64,000 bases of DNA from Arachidicoccus sp. BS20 (GTDB lineage: Bacteria; Bacteroidota; Bacteroidia; Chitinophagales; Chitinophagaceae), in assembly GCF_001659705.1 (NCBI RefSeq), contig NZ_CP015971.1, positions 1,984,001 to 2,048,000 of the forward strand, given 5' to 3'. Shown piece by piece: positions 49,839 through 58,899 of this stretch. A model generated the notes under the pieces. That model was not told the DNA's origin. It made no database searches and worked only from the letters and a program-made list of their open reading frames with translations. A program made the translations under genes and the position numbers. How positions within the stretch are numbered: the stretch's first letter is position 1; every line of letters begins with the position of its first letter.

Positions 49839-52265
49839 TTAGAAGGCGTAAGTAAACGTTACTCCTATATTTCTCGGATCTGTCGGGTTCAAAAATGCTT
49901 GCGGATAATAAGCAGTATACCCTCTTGAATTTCCGATATTATTCAACACCGCGCGAATTGTATATTGCTTGAAAGAATAAGCAATCTGCCCGTTGATGGT
50001 TGTATAAGCCGCCAAATCGAAAGGTCTTATGCCGGGCGTAATTTTCTGCACTTCGCCGCCGCCGGTAGTTACGTTTACTCTTGTTGATTTGCTGTAATCG
50101 TCCACCGGACGTTGTCCCACATAATAAACGCCACCGCCGAAAGACAAGCCTTTGAGTGAGCCTTTTCTTACAACATAATTCAGCCAGCCGTTTGCCAAAT
50201 TTTTTGCAGTTCCCATTGGTTCGGCACCGTCAACAAAAGATTTCACACCGTCGTACTTCGCATTCAAATGTGTGTAACCAAGCAACACCTCAAAATTCGG
50301 AAATACATGTCCCGTAACTTCCGTTTCAATGCCATTGCGTTTCAGGCTTCCGCTTTGGTTGTAATACACATTACCGGTTTCAGTGTTGGTCAATTGATAA
50401 GTATAATCATTATTATCCATGATGAAATAAGTGAAATTAAAACGCAGCCTATCCCCGAAATAGCTCGATTTCAGACCGAATTCCCATTGGTGTGTAATTG
50501 TATTTCCCAGTTTTTTACCGTTTTCATCCACGTATTCCGCAGTCGAAATATCGGAAATGGTTGTATAAGAACCGAAAAAATGTAACTGCGAAACAGGTGT
50601 GATAAACACACCGAAAATCGGGTCTGTTCCGTTGCCGGAAGAATAAGTATTGATTTTGTTATCAACACTCGAAACATAGCTGTAACGCACGCCTGCCAAG
50701 GCGGAAAGGTATTTATTGAACGTAATCATATCCTGACCGAACAAGCCGTATTCGTTATAATTTCTGTTATAATATCTTCCTTTATTTTCTGTGTAAGTAA
50801 GATTCTGATTAGACAGAATATTGGAATAATTGGAAAACACATCAATGGTATCAATAGGATTGGAATTAAATGCCTGCGAAAACCAATCTCTGTTGCGGTA
50901 ATCAAACCCGATTTGGAACGTATGCGTAATGGAACCTGTATGCAAATCGTGTCCCACCAGCGCAATGTTATATGTAGCGCTTTTATCGTTTTCCGTTACG
51001 TGGTTCATGTAACGGTAACGCACATTTCTATCGCCTGTGGCTTTAAACGCAGCGGAATCAAGGTTTGCAATCGCAGAATTAAAATCCTGCTTGAAAGCAG
51101 AGCCATAATAATTGATTTTAAAATCCAGCTTATCGGTCAGTTTTCGTACAAGGCGGATGCCCCAGAATTTTGCATCTGTTGTATTGTGATCTGTCGTAAA
51201 TCCTAAAAATTTATTATTCGGAATATTCCACAATCCGTTCACGCTGTCTGCGCCCAGATTGACGGTTCCTCTGTCGGGTGTTTTATTATCGTGCTGATAA
51301 TGCAGCTCTGCAATAATGGTTGTTTTATCATCGGGCTTCCAGGTCAAAGACGGATTAATTACAAATCTGTCGTTCTTTGTATAAGCCCTGTAGCCGTTTC
51401 CTTTTTGCGCGGCGCCGTCAATGCGATACGCAAGTTTGTCGTTGATTATATGTTGAAAATCGTAAAAGCCCCTCACGTTGTCCCAGCTTCCGTAACGGAT
51501 GCCGACAGTTCCCGCGTTTACAAAATCCGGCGTTTTAGTTACGGCATTGATAATTCCGCCAACCGCACCAATAGACGCCGACACGCCTTGCGCAATCGCT
51601 GACGAACCTTTTAAAACCTGAACATTATCCACGGTTTCCATATCGGGCATTACGCCGTGCCCGCGAAAATCGTTATTCATTTGTATTCCGTTGACCAAAG
51701 TCGTAACGCCGCGTATGCCGCGAATGGTGTAAGCGTTTCCCATACCTCCGAACGACGAAAAAGAAATTACGCCCGTAACATTGTGCAGTGCATCTCCGAT
51801 GTCCTGATTATCCTGCTCCTGAATCAATCTGTTGGAAATAACCGAAACACTTTGTATTTGCTGATTTGCCTGCAACGGCAAACCCGTTAAAGCATCAAGT
51901 TTATCGGGCTGCACACGCGGATGGCCGAAGACTTCGACAGACGACAATGCCTTATCATAAGCCTGTAACCTAATTACAAGTTCTTTTGGCAAAGGAATCG
52001 CAAAATGCAATTCCTCCGTACGATAACCTACACTTGATATTTTTAAAATAACAGAATCCGAATTATCGGGAACATTTAAATAAAAGTTGCCGCCATTGTC
52101 CGATACAGTCGATTTTGACAAACCTTTCGTCATTACGGAAACCGATGCCACAGGCTCGCCCGATTCATTAATAATTTTGCCTTTCACTCGGATCGTCTGC
52201 GCCTGCACATTTCGTACAGACATAAACAAAAGGCACACCAATACACTTACATGAGCAAACTTCAT
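49839..52265 (-). CDS. TonB-dependent outer-membrane receptor, siderophore-receptor-like
   Basis: The 808-residue outer-membrane importer has a signal peptide (to about residue 22, ending VQA) and a carboxypeptidase-regulatory-like beta domain (about 25-105, IRVKGKIINESGEPVASVSV). The plug domain follows (about 120-240, SVSVISNRLIQEQDNQDIGDALHNVTGV and MNNDFRGHG), then a 22-strand barrel ending in the aromatic-terminated strand GVTFTYAF. The plug wording is closest to ferric-siderophore receptors, so iron uptake is the best guess. It is divergent from the FadR-type regulator at 52530 with a 264-bp shared upstream region. Confidence 0.9.
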   Translation of the reverse strand: MKFAHVSVLVCLLFMSVRNVQAQTIRVKGKIINESGEPVASVSVMTKGLSKSTVSDNGGNFYLNVPDNSDSVILKISSVGYRTEELHFAIPLPKELVIRLQAYDKALSSVEVFGHPRVQPDKLDALTGLPLQANQQIQSVSVISNRLIQEQDNQDIGDALHNVTGVISFSSFGGMGNAYTIRGIRGVTTLVNGIQMNNDFRGHGVMPDMETVDNVQVLKGSSAIAQGVSASIGAVGGIINAVTKTPDFVNAGTVGIRYGSWDNVRGFYDFQHIINDKLAYRIDGAAQKGNGYRAYTKNDRFVINPSLTWKPDDKTTIIAELHYQHDNKTPDRGTVNLGADSVNGLWNIPNNKFLGFTTDHNTTDAKFWGIRLVRKLTDKLDFKINYYGSAFKQDFNSAIANLDSAAFKATGDRNVRYRYMNHVTENDKSATYNIALVGHDLHTGSITHTFQIGFDYRNRDWFSQAFNSNPIDTIDVFSNYSNILSNQNLTYTENKGRYYNRNYNEYGLFGQDMITFNKYLSALAGVRYSYVSSVDNKINTYSSGNGTDPIFGVFITPVSQLHFFGSYTTISDISTAEYVDENGKKLGNTITHQWEFGLKSSYFGDRLRFNFTYFIMDNNDYTYQLTNTETGNVYYNQSGSLKRNGIETEVTGHVFPNFEVLLGYTHLNAKYDGVKSFVDGAEPMGTAKNLANGWLNYVVRKGSLKGLSFGGGVYYVGQRPVDDYSKSTRVNVTTGGGEVQKITPGIRPFDLAAYTTINGQIAYSFKQYTIRAVLNNIGNSRGYTAYYPQAFLNPTDPRNIGVTFTYAF

Positions 52266-52355
52266 GAACTACTTTTTACGGTTAAAAAATATAATTGCGC
52301 AAGAATTTTCTTTATAGCCGGCTAAGAAAGATTTTATAGTTTTTACTTGGCTGCG

Positions 52356-52363
52356 CAAATGTA
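52356..52363 (-). promoter_or_regulatory. -7 promoter element of the TonB receptor gene
   Basis: On the minus strand TACATTTG, an exact TAnnTTTG match, predicts a leader of about 85 nt. No -33 partner is clear. Confidence 0.45.
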
Positions 52364-52420
52364 GCTGCGGCGCAAAATGTTAAGAAAAGCGACACGTTTG
52401 TTATTTGTCATAAAATTGTC

Positions 52421-52511
52421 AATACATCAGATGTTTGGTGTAATTATTTAGCTTTGCCCCCGTTTTATCCGCTATTGTAAATAGTATTCTAAAAGAAAAA
52501 TACATCAGATG
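52421..52511 (+). promoter_or_regulatory. Regulator promoter flanked by a 13-bp direct repeat
   Basis: AATACATCAGATG occurs at 52421-52433 and again at 52499-52511. The first copy extends into the palindrome ACATCAGATGT; the core CATCAGATG is palindromic in both. Between them is TAGCTTTG (52449-52456), a -7 box for the regulator gene. The arrangement suggests operators for the FadR-type regulator itself (inference). Confidence 0.45.
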
Positions 52512-52529
52512 AATTGAAGAGATTTAAAT

Positions 52530-53216
52530 ATGAAAAACGATATTTCCAAAACGCTGACCGCGCATATTATACAAAAATTACAAGACGATCTTTCTTTCGG
52601 ATTATACAAACCCGGCGAAAAAATTCCGCCAGAACCGGAATTGATGAAAATATACAATGCAGGACGTTCGACTATAAGAGAAGCCGTGAAAACACTTGAA
52701 AACATTGGCATACTTACCGTAAAAAGGGGGTCGGGTACTTTTGTAAATACGCAGATAGAACGAAGTGTAACCGACGAACTGAAAATGAAACGTTATTTGT
52801 TGAAAGAAGTAAACGACGTGCGCTACCTGTTGGAAAAAGAAATTCTCATTCAGGCACTTCGTTACAGAACCAATGAAGACATTAAAAATATTTCGGAAGC
52901 GCTGGACGACCGCAGGGAAGCCACCATGCGCGGACGCTTTGAATTGAGCCTCGATGCCGATATTCGTTTTCACGTAGCAATTGCACAAGCTACGCATAAC
53001 AGCACTTTGAGCGAAGTATATAAACATTTTACCGTGCAATTGCGCGAATATTTCAGAAGTCGCGACAGAGGCAATACTTCTCACTTTGCAATGGTTCACG
53101 GCTTGCATTCCGTATTATTGCAAAACATCATCCGCCGCAGCGAGGAAGAAGGATTAAACACGCTCAACAAACTTTTGCACAATAATTACTGGCGTTTGGG
53201 AATGCCGAAAGAATAA
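52530..53216 (+). CDS. FadR/GntR-family transcriptional regulator (FCD domain)
   Basis: The 228-residue protein has a GntR winged helix (about 8-75: LSFGLYKPGEKIPPEPELMKIYNAGRSTIREAVKTLENIGIL, then VKRGSGTFV) and an all-helical FCD ligand domain (about 90-220). Metal/ligand His and Asp are in LDADIRFHVAIAQATHNS and MVHGLHSVLL. FCD regulators usually sense small organic acids. It is divergent from the TonB-dependent receptor, whose expression it may control. A bidirectional terminator follows. Confidence 0.9.
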   Translation: MKNDISKTLTAHIIQKLQDDLSFGLYKPGEKIPPEPELMKIYNAGRSTIREAVKTLENIGILTVKRGSGTFVNTQIERSVTDELKMKRYLLKEVNDVRYLLEKEILIQALRYRTNEDIKNISEALDDRREATMRGRFELSLDADIRFHVAIAQATHNSTLSEVYKHFTVQLREYFRSRDRGNTSHFAMVHGLHSVLLQNIIRRSEEEGLNTLNKLLHNNYWRLGMPKE

Positions 53217-53236
53217 TTCTTTACACACATAAAAAT

Positions 53237-53269
53237 ATCGGGCTGCCAATATTGACAGCCCGATGTTTT
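53237..53269. terminator. Bidirectional terminator between the FadR-type and sugar dehydrogenase genes
   Basis: ATCGGGCTG (53237-53245) pairs with CAGCCCGAT (53256-53264) around a 10-nt loop, with AAAAAT before and TTTTTAT after. Confidence 0.85.
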
Positions 53270-53288
53270 TATTATTTATACTTTATCA

Positions 53289-54536
53289 TTATTGCTTCGC
53301 AATTTTATACAATTTTCCCGCATCTGTAATAGCATATAATGCACCGTTTTTAGCTGTGCGCAGCGCACGGAAACGTTCGCCTTTATCTCCAAACAGCCAC
53401 TCTTCGCCCACAACTTTATTGTCTTTAATTACGAGACGGTCTATATGCGAACCGCTTAAACAACCTAAGAACAAATTGCCTTTCCACTCAGGAATGGTGT
53501 CGCTGTTGTAAAACTCAATGCCGGATGGAGATACACTCGGGCTCCAATAATAAATCGGCTGTTCCATGCCTGCTTTCTGCTGAATGCTGTCGCCCACAGG
53601 CACACCGCGATATTCAATTCCGTAAGTAATAACGGGCCAGCCATAATTTTTTCCTGCGTGAATAATGTTCACTTCATCGCCGCCCTTTGGTCCAAATTCC
53701 GCTTCCCACAGTTCGCCGGTTTGCGGATTCATAACCAAGCCTTCCGGACTACGCAAACCACTTGCATATATTTCCGGTTTTACGTTGGTGGAATCGGGGA
53801 AACTTGCATCATGTACAGGTTTACCATCGGTCGTGATATGAATAATTTTTCCCAAAGAAGAGCTTAGCCATTGCGCCTGTACACGCACTGAGTCGTCGGA
53901 ACGCTCGCCGGTACTTACGAATAAATTTCCGTCTTTGTCAAACACTATGCGCGAGCCGTATTGCAAGTACCGACCAAGCCCTTTGTATGCCGGCGTTGCA
54001 CGATAAATAACTTTGACATTTTCAATCTTTGTTTCATCTTTTGAAAGCGTAGCTTTCGCAACTGCCAGCACAGCAGAGCTATCCGGTTGCAGCTCGGAAT
54101 AGTCGAAGTAAATAGTTCTGTTTGTTGCAAAATTCGGGTCGGCATTAATATCAAGCAAACCGCCTTGTCCGTTTGGAATTACTTTTGGAAATCCGGTAAT
54201 TTTCTTAACCGACTTTCCGTCCAACGATTCAATTCGTGCCGTGCCGAATTTTTCCGTTATCAATAATCTTCCATCGGGCAAATTGCAAATTCCCCATGGG
54301 TGTCTGAGCGTTGTATCTATAACAGTTATTGAAATCGGTGTTTGCGTTTTCACTTCCGGCGCGCGGGTTTGTCCCGGAAACGCTGGCTTGTAATCTGCTA
54401 CAGGCGGCTTGGTTTCGGGAGAATTTGCAGGAAGACTATCTACTGTATTATTGCTTTGCGAAGTGCTATTGCCGCCGCAACCGGCAAACACATAAAGTAC
54501 CGTTGCTACTGTGAGCAGCTTAAGACGAGACGACAT
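53289..54536 (-). CDS. PQQ-dependent sugar (aldose) dehydrogenase, lipoprotein
   Basis: The 415-residue protein is a six-bladed propeller of the soluble glucose/aldose dehydrogenase (GSDH/Asd) family, which oxidises sugars with PQQ. A lipoprotein signal ends in VFAGC (near residue 19), followed by a Ser/Asn/Pro-rich linker. Family phrases are LRHPWGICNLPDGRLLITEKFG, GRYLQYGSRIVFDKDGNLFVSTGER, GLRSPEGLVMNPQTGELWEAEFGPKGGDEVN and GKNYGWPVITYG. It is probably anchored in the outer or inner membrane facing the periplasm. No PQQ synthesis gene is in view, so PQQ may be scavenged. Confidence 0.88.
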   Translation of the reverse strand: MSSRLKLLTVATVLYVFAGCGGNSTSQSNNTVDSLPANSPETKPPVADYKPAFPGQTRAPEVKTQTPISITVIDTTLRHPWGICNLPDGRLLITEKFGTARIESLDGKSVKKITGFPKVIPNGQGGLLDINADPNFATNRTIYFDYSELQPDSSAVLAVAKATLSKDETKIENVKVIYRATPAYKGLGRYLQYGSRIVFDKDGNLFVSTGERSDDSVRVQAQWLSSSLGKIIHITTDGKPVHDASFPDSTNVKPEIYASGLRSPEGLVMNPQTGELWEAEFGPKGGDEVNIIHAGKNYGWPVITYGIEYRGVPVGDSIQQKAGMEQPIYYWSPSVSPSGIEFYNSDTIPEWKGNLFLGCLSGSHIDRLVIKDNKVVGEEWLFGDKGERFRALRTAKNGALYAITDAGKLYKIAKQ

Positions 54537-54621
54537 AATTTGAATAGTTTTTGTATGAAAGAAAAATGAACGAATAAATTTACTTCTTTATACAAAATTT
54601 TACGTTAGGGAAATATTAAAA

Positions 54622-54652
54622 AAAGCCCGAACGTAATTAACGCATCGGGCTT
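54622..54652 (-). terminator. Terminator of the zinc metallopeptidase gene
   Basis: AAGCCCGA and TCGGGCTT close a stem with CG pairs inside and an A-rich flank on the plus strand, giving a T-run on the minus strand. It lies 23 bp behind the stop at 54675. Confidence 0.75.
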
Positions 54653-54674
54653 CTAAAAAAATTGTCGAATACAA

Positions 54675-55580
54675 TCAATTCAAACTTGGGTCGTGAAAAG
54701 TATCTCCCTGCGAAAAATCTCCGGTCGTATATCCTTTCTTAAACCAATACATTCGCTGCGCGGAAGTCCCGTGTGTAAAGGTTTCCGGCACGGCATAACC
54801 TTGCGCCTGCTTCTCCAGATTGTCGTCGCCTACGGCATTCGCAGCCGAAAGCGCGCTGTTAATATCCGCATCATCAAGGGAAATTATTTTTTCCTGTTCG
54901 GCATAATGCGCCCAAAGCCCCGCATAAAAATCGGCTTGCAGTTCCAGTTTCACAGAAAGTTTGTTATAAGCAGCTTCGCTCAGGCGTGAACGTGCCGCAT
55001 CCAATTGGTCAGTAATCCCAAGCAAATGCTGGATGTGATGTCCCATTTCGTGCGCTACCACGTAGGCTTTTGCCAAATCGCCGGGCGCTTGAAACTCCTG
55101 CGAAAGTTGTTTGAAGAAAGCCAAATCGAGATAAACTTTACTGTCGGCAGGACAATAAAACGGTCCCGAAACAGAAGATGCGCTGCCACAGCCTGTGGTG
55201 GTATGATTGTAGAACAAATATAATTTGGGCTTTGTATATACTTTATGAAACTGGGTAGAAAAAATATTTTGCCAAATATCATTCGTGCTATTGAAAACAT
55301 GCAGTGTAAATGTCGAATCATTATCCGCATGAACATTGGTAATAGTTCCTATGTGTCCCGTGCCCTGCTGTGCTTGTGAGTTATCGGGTAGCACGTTGTT
55401 CACAAAGCCAAGCATCTGCAAAGGATTTTTGCCAAGCAACAAAGAAATAATGATAACTACGATTGCTCCACCGCCACCAATTTTGCCGAACATTCTTCCG
55501 GTGCCATTACCGCCGCCGCTTCCGCCGCTTTCTTCTACTTCTACATTATCGGTGTTGTCATCAGTTTTTAGCCATTTCAT
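54675..55580 (-). CDS. Neutral zinc metallopeptidase (YpfJ family)
   Basis: The 301-residue protein has an acidic, glycine-rich N-terminus (about 8-40), one membrane segment (about 42-60, AIVVIIISLLLG) and a predicted metallopeptidase domain with the zinc motif VVAHEMGHHIQHLLG (near 185) and the further ligand region LELQADFYAGLWAHY. This matches the putative neutral zinc metallopeptidase family. Its cellular substrate is unknown. I chose ATG 55580 (MKWLKTDDNTDNVE); the reading to 55661 would run into the infC terminator. Confidence 0.88.
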   Translation of the reverse strand: MKWLKTDDNTDNVEVEESGGSGGGNGTGRMFGKIGGGGAIVVIIISLLLGKNPLQMLGFVNNVLPDNSQAQQGTGHIGTITNVHADNDSTFTLHVFNSTNDIWQNIFSTQFHKVYTKPKLYLFYNHTTTGCGSASSVSGPFYCPADSKVYLDLAFFKQLSQEFQAPGDLAKAYVVAHEMGHHIQHLLGITDQLDAARSRLSEAAYNKLSVKLELQADFYAGLWAHYAEQEKIISLDDADINSALSAANAVGDDNLEKQAQGYAVPETFTHGTSAQRMYWFKKGYTTGDFSQGDTFHDPSLN

Positions 55581-55624
55581 ACGGATAGGTTTTAATTGGA
55601 TGCAAATTAAATTTTTCTGCGAAC

Positions 55625-55655
55625 AAACAAAAACGCCGAACAAAAATGTCCGGCG
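55625..55655 (-). terminator. Terminator directly behind infC
   Basis: CGCCGAACA (55634-55642) and TGTCCGGCG (55647-55655) form a 9-bp stem with one G-T pair. On the minus strand it is followed by TTTTTGTTTG. It lies 22 bp behind infC and implies that infC is transcribed alone. Confidence 0.8.
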
Positions 55656-55677
55656 CCTCAATCAATTGAAAAATGTG

Positions 55678-56262
55678 TTATGCTTTGTCTTTCGATTCTT
55701 TTTTCTTCGACGAAGTTTTAGGTGCAAACATCGCATGCATTCTTCTGCCCTCCATTTTCGGCATATTTTCCAGCGCGCCAAAATCTGCCAGTCTTTCTGC
55801 AAATTTCAGCAATAGCAATGTGCCTCTGTCCTGAAACATCATAGCGCGACCTTTGAACTGAACGTAAGCCTTGACTTTATGTCCGTCCTGTAAAAATTTT
55901 TCGGCGTGCTTTGCTTTAAAGTCAAAATCGTGGTCGTCGGTTCCTGGCGTAAAGCGGATTTCTTTTACTTCGTTCTGCTTGGAATTGGCTTTCATCTCCT
56001 TTTCCTTACGTTTCTTCTCGTAAAGAAATTTTTTGTATTCTACCACACGACATACAGGCGGATTTGCATTTGGGGAAATTTCCACCAGGTCCAACCCTTT
56101 TTCTTCCGCAATTCTGCGTGCTGCTTCAATCGAATATATACCGGTTTCTACATTATCTCCCACCAGACGCACTTCAGGAACTCTGATACGTTCATTAATA
56201 CGGTGTTCCGCTTCTTGTTGCCTTGGGAAATGTCTGTTATTGTTTCTTCTTACTAATGCCAT
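55678..56262 (-). CDS. infC: Translation initiation factor IF-3
   Basis: IF-3 binds the 30S subunit, keeps it free of 50S and checks the start codon. The 194-residue protein has the N-domain (HRINERIRVPEVRLVGDNVETGIYS, then DLVEISPNANPPVCRVVEYKKF) and C-domain (KEIRFTPGTDDHDFDFKAKHAEKFL, then FKGRAMMFQDRG) and a Lys/Ser tail. In most bacteria infC is followed by rpmI and rplT. Here a terminator and an unrelated peptidase gene follow, so the usual operon is broken. It starts with an ordinary ATG, not the rare AUU of E. coli. Confidence 0.96.
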   Translation of the reverse strand: MALVRRNNNRHFPRQQEAEHRINERIRVPEVRLVGDNVETGIYSIEAARRIAEEKGLDLVEISPNANPPVCRVVEYKKFLYEKKRKEKEMKANSKQNEVKEIRFTPGTDDHDFDFKAKHAEKFLQDGHKVKAYVQFKGRAMMFQDRGTLLLLKFAERLADFGALENMPKMEGRRMHAMFAPKTSSKKKESKDKA

Positions 56263-56445
56263 TCACGATTTTTTAGTGAATAAATTGGTGGATTTTGACT
56301 TAAAAAAATTAATCTAAAATGCAAATATTGTACAATAGTTTCAATTGACAAAAAATGGTTTAACGTGCTATTCATTTTACCGGCAATCGTTTGCACTGTA
56401 AGTCATAAAGAAAAACGAGTATTTTTAGCGAAAGATATTTTAAAT

Positions 56446-58449
56446 ATGCGGAAAATAGTAGTCATTCTCACTTGCATTGTACCTTTTCTTTCTTACGGAC
56501 AAATTTTTTATGCAGGGAAACAACCCGGGAAAGCTGTTGTAAAAAATCATAAAGGAAATTTTTTCCTTAAAAACAATGTGCTGCAAACCGGATTTTCTTT
56601 TGCAAAAAATAAATTCATATCGATTAATTTTGAAAACGCAGTTACAAAGCAAATTTTCCATTTTGATTCTACAAAATTCTTTTCGCTTGTATTAAATACC
56701 GGAACAATTGTAAACGGAAATGATTTTGTAATAAAAACTATTTCTTCCGTAAAAGATATTGCTGCAAATCCAAACGCAGTAAAGCTTTCCGAAAAAGATG
56801 CAGGCAAAAAACTAAATATTTTGTTCTATAATGAGAAATATAAAATTTCTTTACAATGGAGCGCAGTTTTACGAGACAATTCAAACTACATTCAACAGTT
56901 TTTTTCTTTCAAGGGGAAAGACCCTTCGGTCAAGATTGATAAGTTGTATTTAATCAATTTGCCATCCTCCGAAAAACCTGAAAAATCCGGCATTGTTGAC
57001 GGGTTGCCTTTGATAGTAAAACAAAATTTCTTTGCTATTGAAAATCCCATGTCGAAAATTGATAGTACTAAGGAATACATTTATCGCACGGCTGTTTTGA
57101 GTAATGATGATTCTTCTTTTCATGTGTCAATTGTTTTTGGCGTAACGCCTGAAAGTCAATTGAGGAGAGGGTTTCAGTATTATCTCGAACGTGAACGAGC
57201 GATGCCTTATACGCAGTTTTTGCATTACAATTCCTGGTTTGATTTATCATGGGATACGCTGCGTTTGCGCGAAGCGGATTGTCTCGACCGTATCAAAATC
57301 TGGAGCGACAGCTTAACCATAAAACGTGGTGTAAAACTCGACGGTTATTTGTGGGACGATGGCTGGGACGATTATAATACGTTGTGGCAATTCAATAAAG
57401 GCTTGCCAAACGGGTTTAAAAATTTATATGCTTTGTCAAGCAAATATGGTGCGGCAATGGGCGTGTGGATTTCGCCTTGGGGCGGCTATGGCGAGCCAAA
57501 GCAAAAACGCTTGGCTTTCGGGAAAAATCATATTCCGCCTTATGAAATCAATGCGCACGGATTTTCTTTATCGGGAAAAAATTATTTTAATTATTTCAAA
57601 TCACTGGCAACAAATTTTATTCAGCAACAGCATGTCGCTATTTTTAAATTCGACGGCATCGGTTCGGGAACTCATACTACAGGTGCGGGCTTGCAATATC
57701 AAAGCGATATACAATCGTTGCTGCGATTTATTTCATCGTTGCGCGAAGTAAAACCTGATATTTATTTGAGCCTCACAGTCGGCACTTGGGCGTCGCCGTA
57801 CTTATTGCTTTGTGGTAATAATATTTGGCGCGGCGGCGGCGATTATGGTTTCACGGGCATTGGGAACAAAAGACAACGATGGCTCAATTACCGCGACCAC
57901 GATATTTATGAAGAAGTAGTTTCACGTTCAAAGTTATTTCCTTTAAATGCAGTAATGAATCATGGAATAATGATTGCCGACCACGGCGAAGCTGCGCCGG
58001 CAAACATTGATGATACGGACGTTTCGGACGACATATGGGCTTTCTTCGGCTGTGGCACGAGCTTGCAGGAAATGTATATCAACCCGCATAAATTGGATAC
58101 CTACGAATGGAACGTTTTGGCAAAAGCCATCAAGTGGTCAAAGGAACACAAAGACGTTTTAGCCGATGTTCATTGGGTTGGCGGCGCCCCTGCAAAGCAA
58201 GAAGTTTACGGCTTTGCTTCGTGGAACCCGAAGCACGGAACATTGACTTTACGAAACCCTTCGGATAAAAACCAAACTTTTAGTTTTACATTAAAAGATA
58301 TATTAGAATTGCCCGCCAATTTCAACGGAAAATATAAATTATTCAATGTGGTAAATGATAAAGAAGAAGGCATTTTTGAATCGGATAAAACAACTACGAT
58401 TACACTGAAACCTTTTGAAGTAAAAGTGATGAACGTTGACCTTGATTAA
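56446..58449 (+). CDS. Secreted GH-D clan (GH27/GH36-like) glycosidase homolog
   Basis: The 667-residue exported protein has a signal peptide (MRKIVVILTCIVPFLSYGQ), a beta-sandwich N-terminal domain (about 25-250) and a TIM barrel (about 270-560). Key phrases are VKLDGYLWDDGWDDYNTLW, MGVWISPWGGYG, and VAIFKFDGIGSGTHTTG with the Asp in KFDG at the place of the alpha-galactosidase nucleophile. A C-terminal beta domain ends FEVKVMNVDLD. The layout is that of melibiase-type enzymes, but substrate specificity is open. I chose ATG 56446 because the signal peptide starts there; the longer reading from 56365 would bury it. Confidence 0.7.
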   Translation: MRKIVVILTCIVPFLSYGQIFYAGKQPGKAVVKNHKGNFFLKNNVLQTGFSFAKNKFISINFENAVTKQIFHFDSTKFFSLVLNTGTIVNGNDFVIKTISSVKDIAANPNAVKLSEKDAGKKLNILFYNEKYKISLQWSAVLRDNSNYIQQFFSFKGKDPSVKIDKLYLINLPSSEKPEKSGIVDGLPLIVKQNFFAIENPMSKIDSTKEYIYRTAVLSNDDSSFHVSIVFGVTPESQLRRGFQYYLERERAMPYTQFLHYNSWFDLSWDTLRLREADCLDRIKIWSDSLTIKRGVKLDGYLWDDGWDDYNTLWQFNKGLPNGFKNLYALSSKYGAAMGVWISPWGGYGEPKQKRLAFGKNHIPPYEINAHGFSLSGKNYFNYFKSLATNFIQQQHVAIFKFDGIGSGTHTTGAGLQYQSDIQSLLRFISSLREVKPDIYLSLTVGTWASPYLLLCGNNIWRGGGDYGFTGIGNKRQRWLNYRDHDIYEEVVSRSKLFPLNAVMNHGIMIADHGEAAPANIDDTDVSDDIWAFFGCGTSLQEMYINPHKLDTYEWNVLAKAIKWSKEHKDVLADVHWVGGAPAKQEVYGFASWNPKHGTLTLRNPSDKNQTFSFTLKDILELPANFNGKYKLFNVVNDKEEGIFESDKTTTITLKPFEVKVMNVDLD

Positions 58450-58520
58450 AAGGATTTTAAGGATTTGCATGATAGTAAAGAATCCGGATAATCCGACAAA
58501 TCATACCAAATCTTGGTCAA

Positions 58521-58887
58521 AAATGCTACAAGCCTCATAAGCCGGATTCTGTTTCTAAACCATCATTTATCTGCCCGCAACATTACTGTTGCGGTGTAGC
58601 TGCCTACCCTGTTGTGTAACCGAAGTTTTGAACGAGCCGTTCTCAAACACAACTATACGTGGCATTGCAGCGTTTAAGGCTTGCCCGCAAAGTGCATTGC
58701 TGCACTTTGCCGTGCGCTCTTACCGCACGTTTTCATCCTTACTGAAAAAATTCAGCGGTTATTTTCTGTGGCGCTGTCTGTTTTCAAAAAATGATTTTTG
58801 AAACCCGGTTGTTCGCCGGTAAACTGCTCTGTGCTGTCCGGACTTTCCTCGACGCGAACGCCGCGATGGATCGGGCTTGTAGCATTT
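58521..58887 (-). ncRNA. rnpB: RNase P RNA, bacterial class A
   Basis: The catalytic RNA of RNase P matures tRNA 5' ends. On the minus strand, the 5' region has the universal GAGGAAAGTCCGGAC (58853-58839) and the 3' region has ACAGAATCCGGCTTATG (58553-58537). The two ends pair as helix P1: AAATGCTACAAGCC at 58887-58874 with GGCTTGTAGCATTT at 58534-58521, a perfect 14-bp stem. This fixes the limits at about 367 nt. A TATCTTTG -7 box lies right upstream at 58896-58889. Mature ends may be a few bases inside the P1 limits. Confidence 0.95.
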
Positions 58888-58888
58888 G

Positions 58889-58896
58889 CAAAGATA
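58889..58896 (-). promoter_or_regulatory. -7 promoter element of rnpB
   Basis: TATCTTTG on the minus strand, immediately before the P1 helix of the RNase P RNA and 3 bp behind the stop codon of the thioredoxin-like gene. The -33 region of this promoter therefore falls inside that coding sequence. Confidence 0.7.
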
Positions 58897-58899
58897 GAA

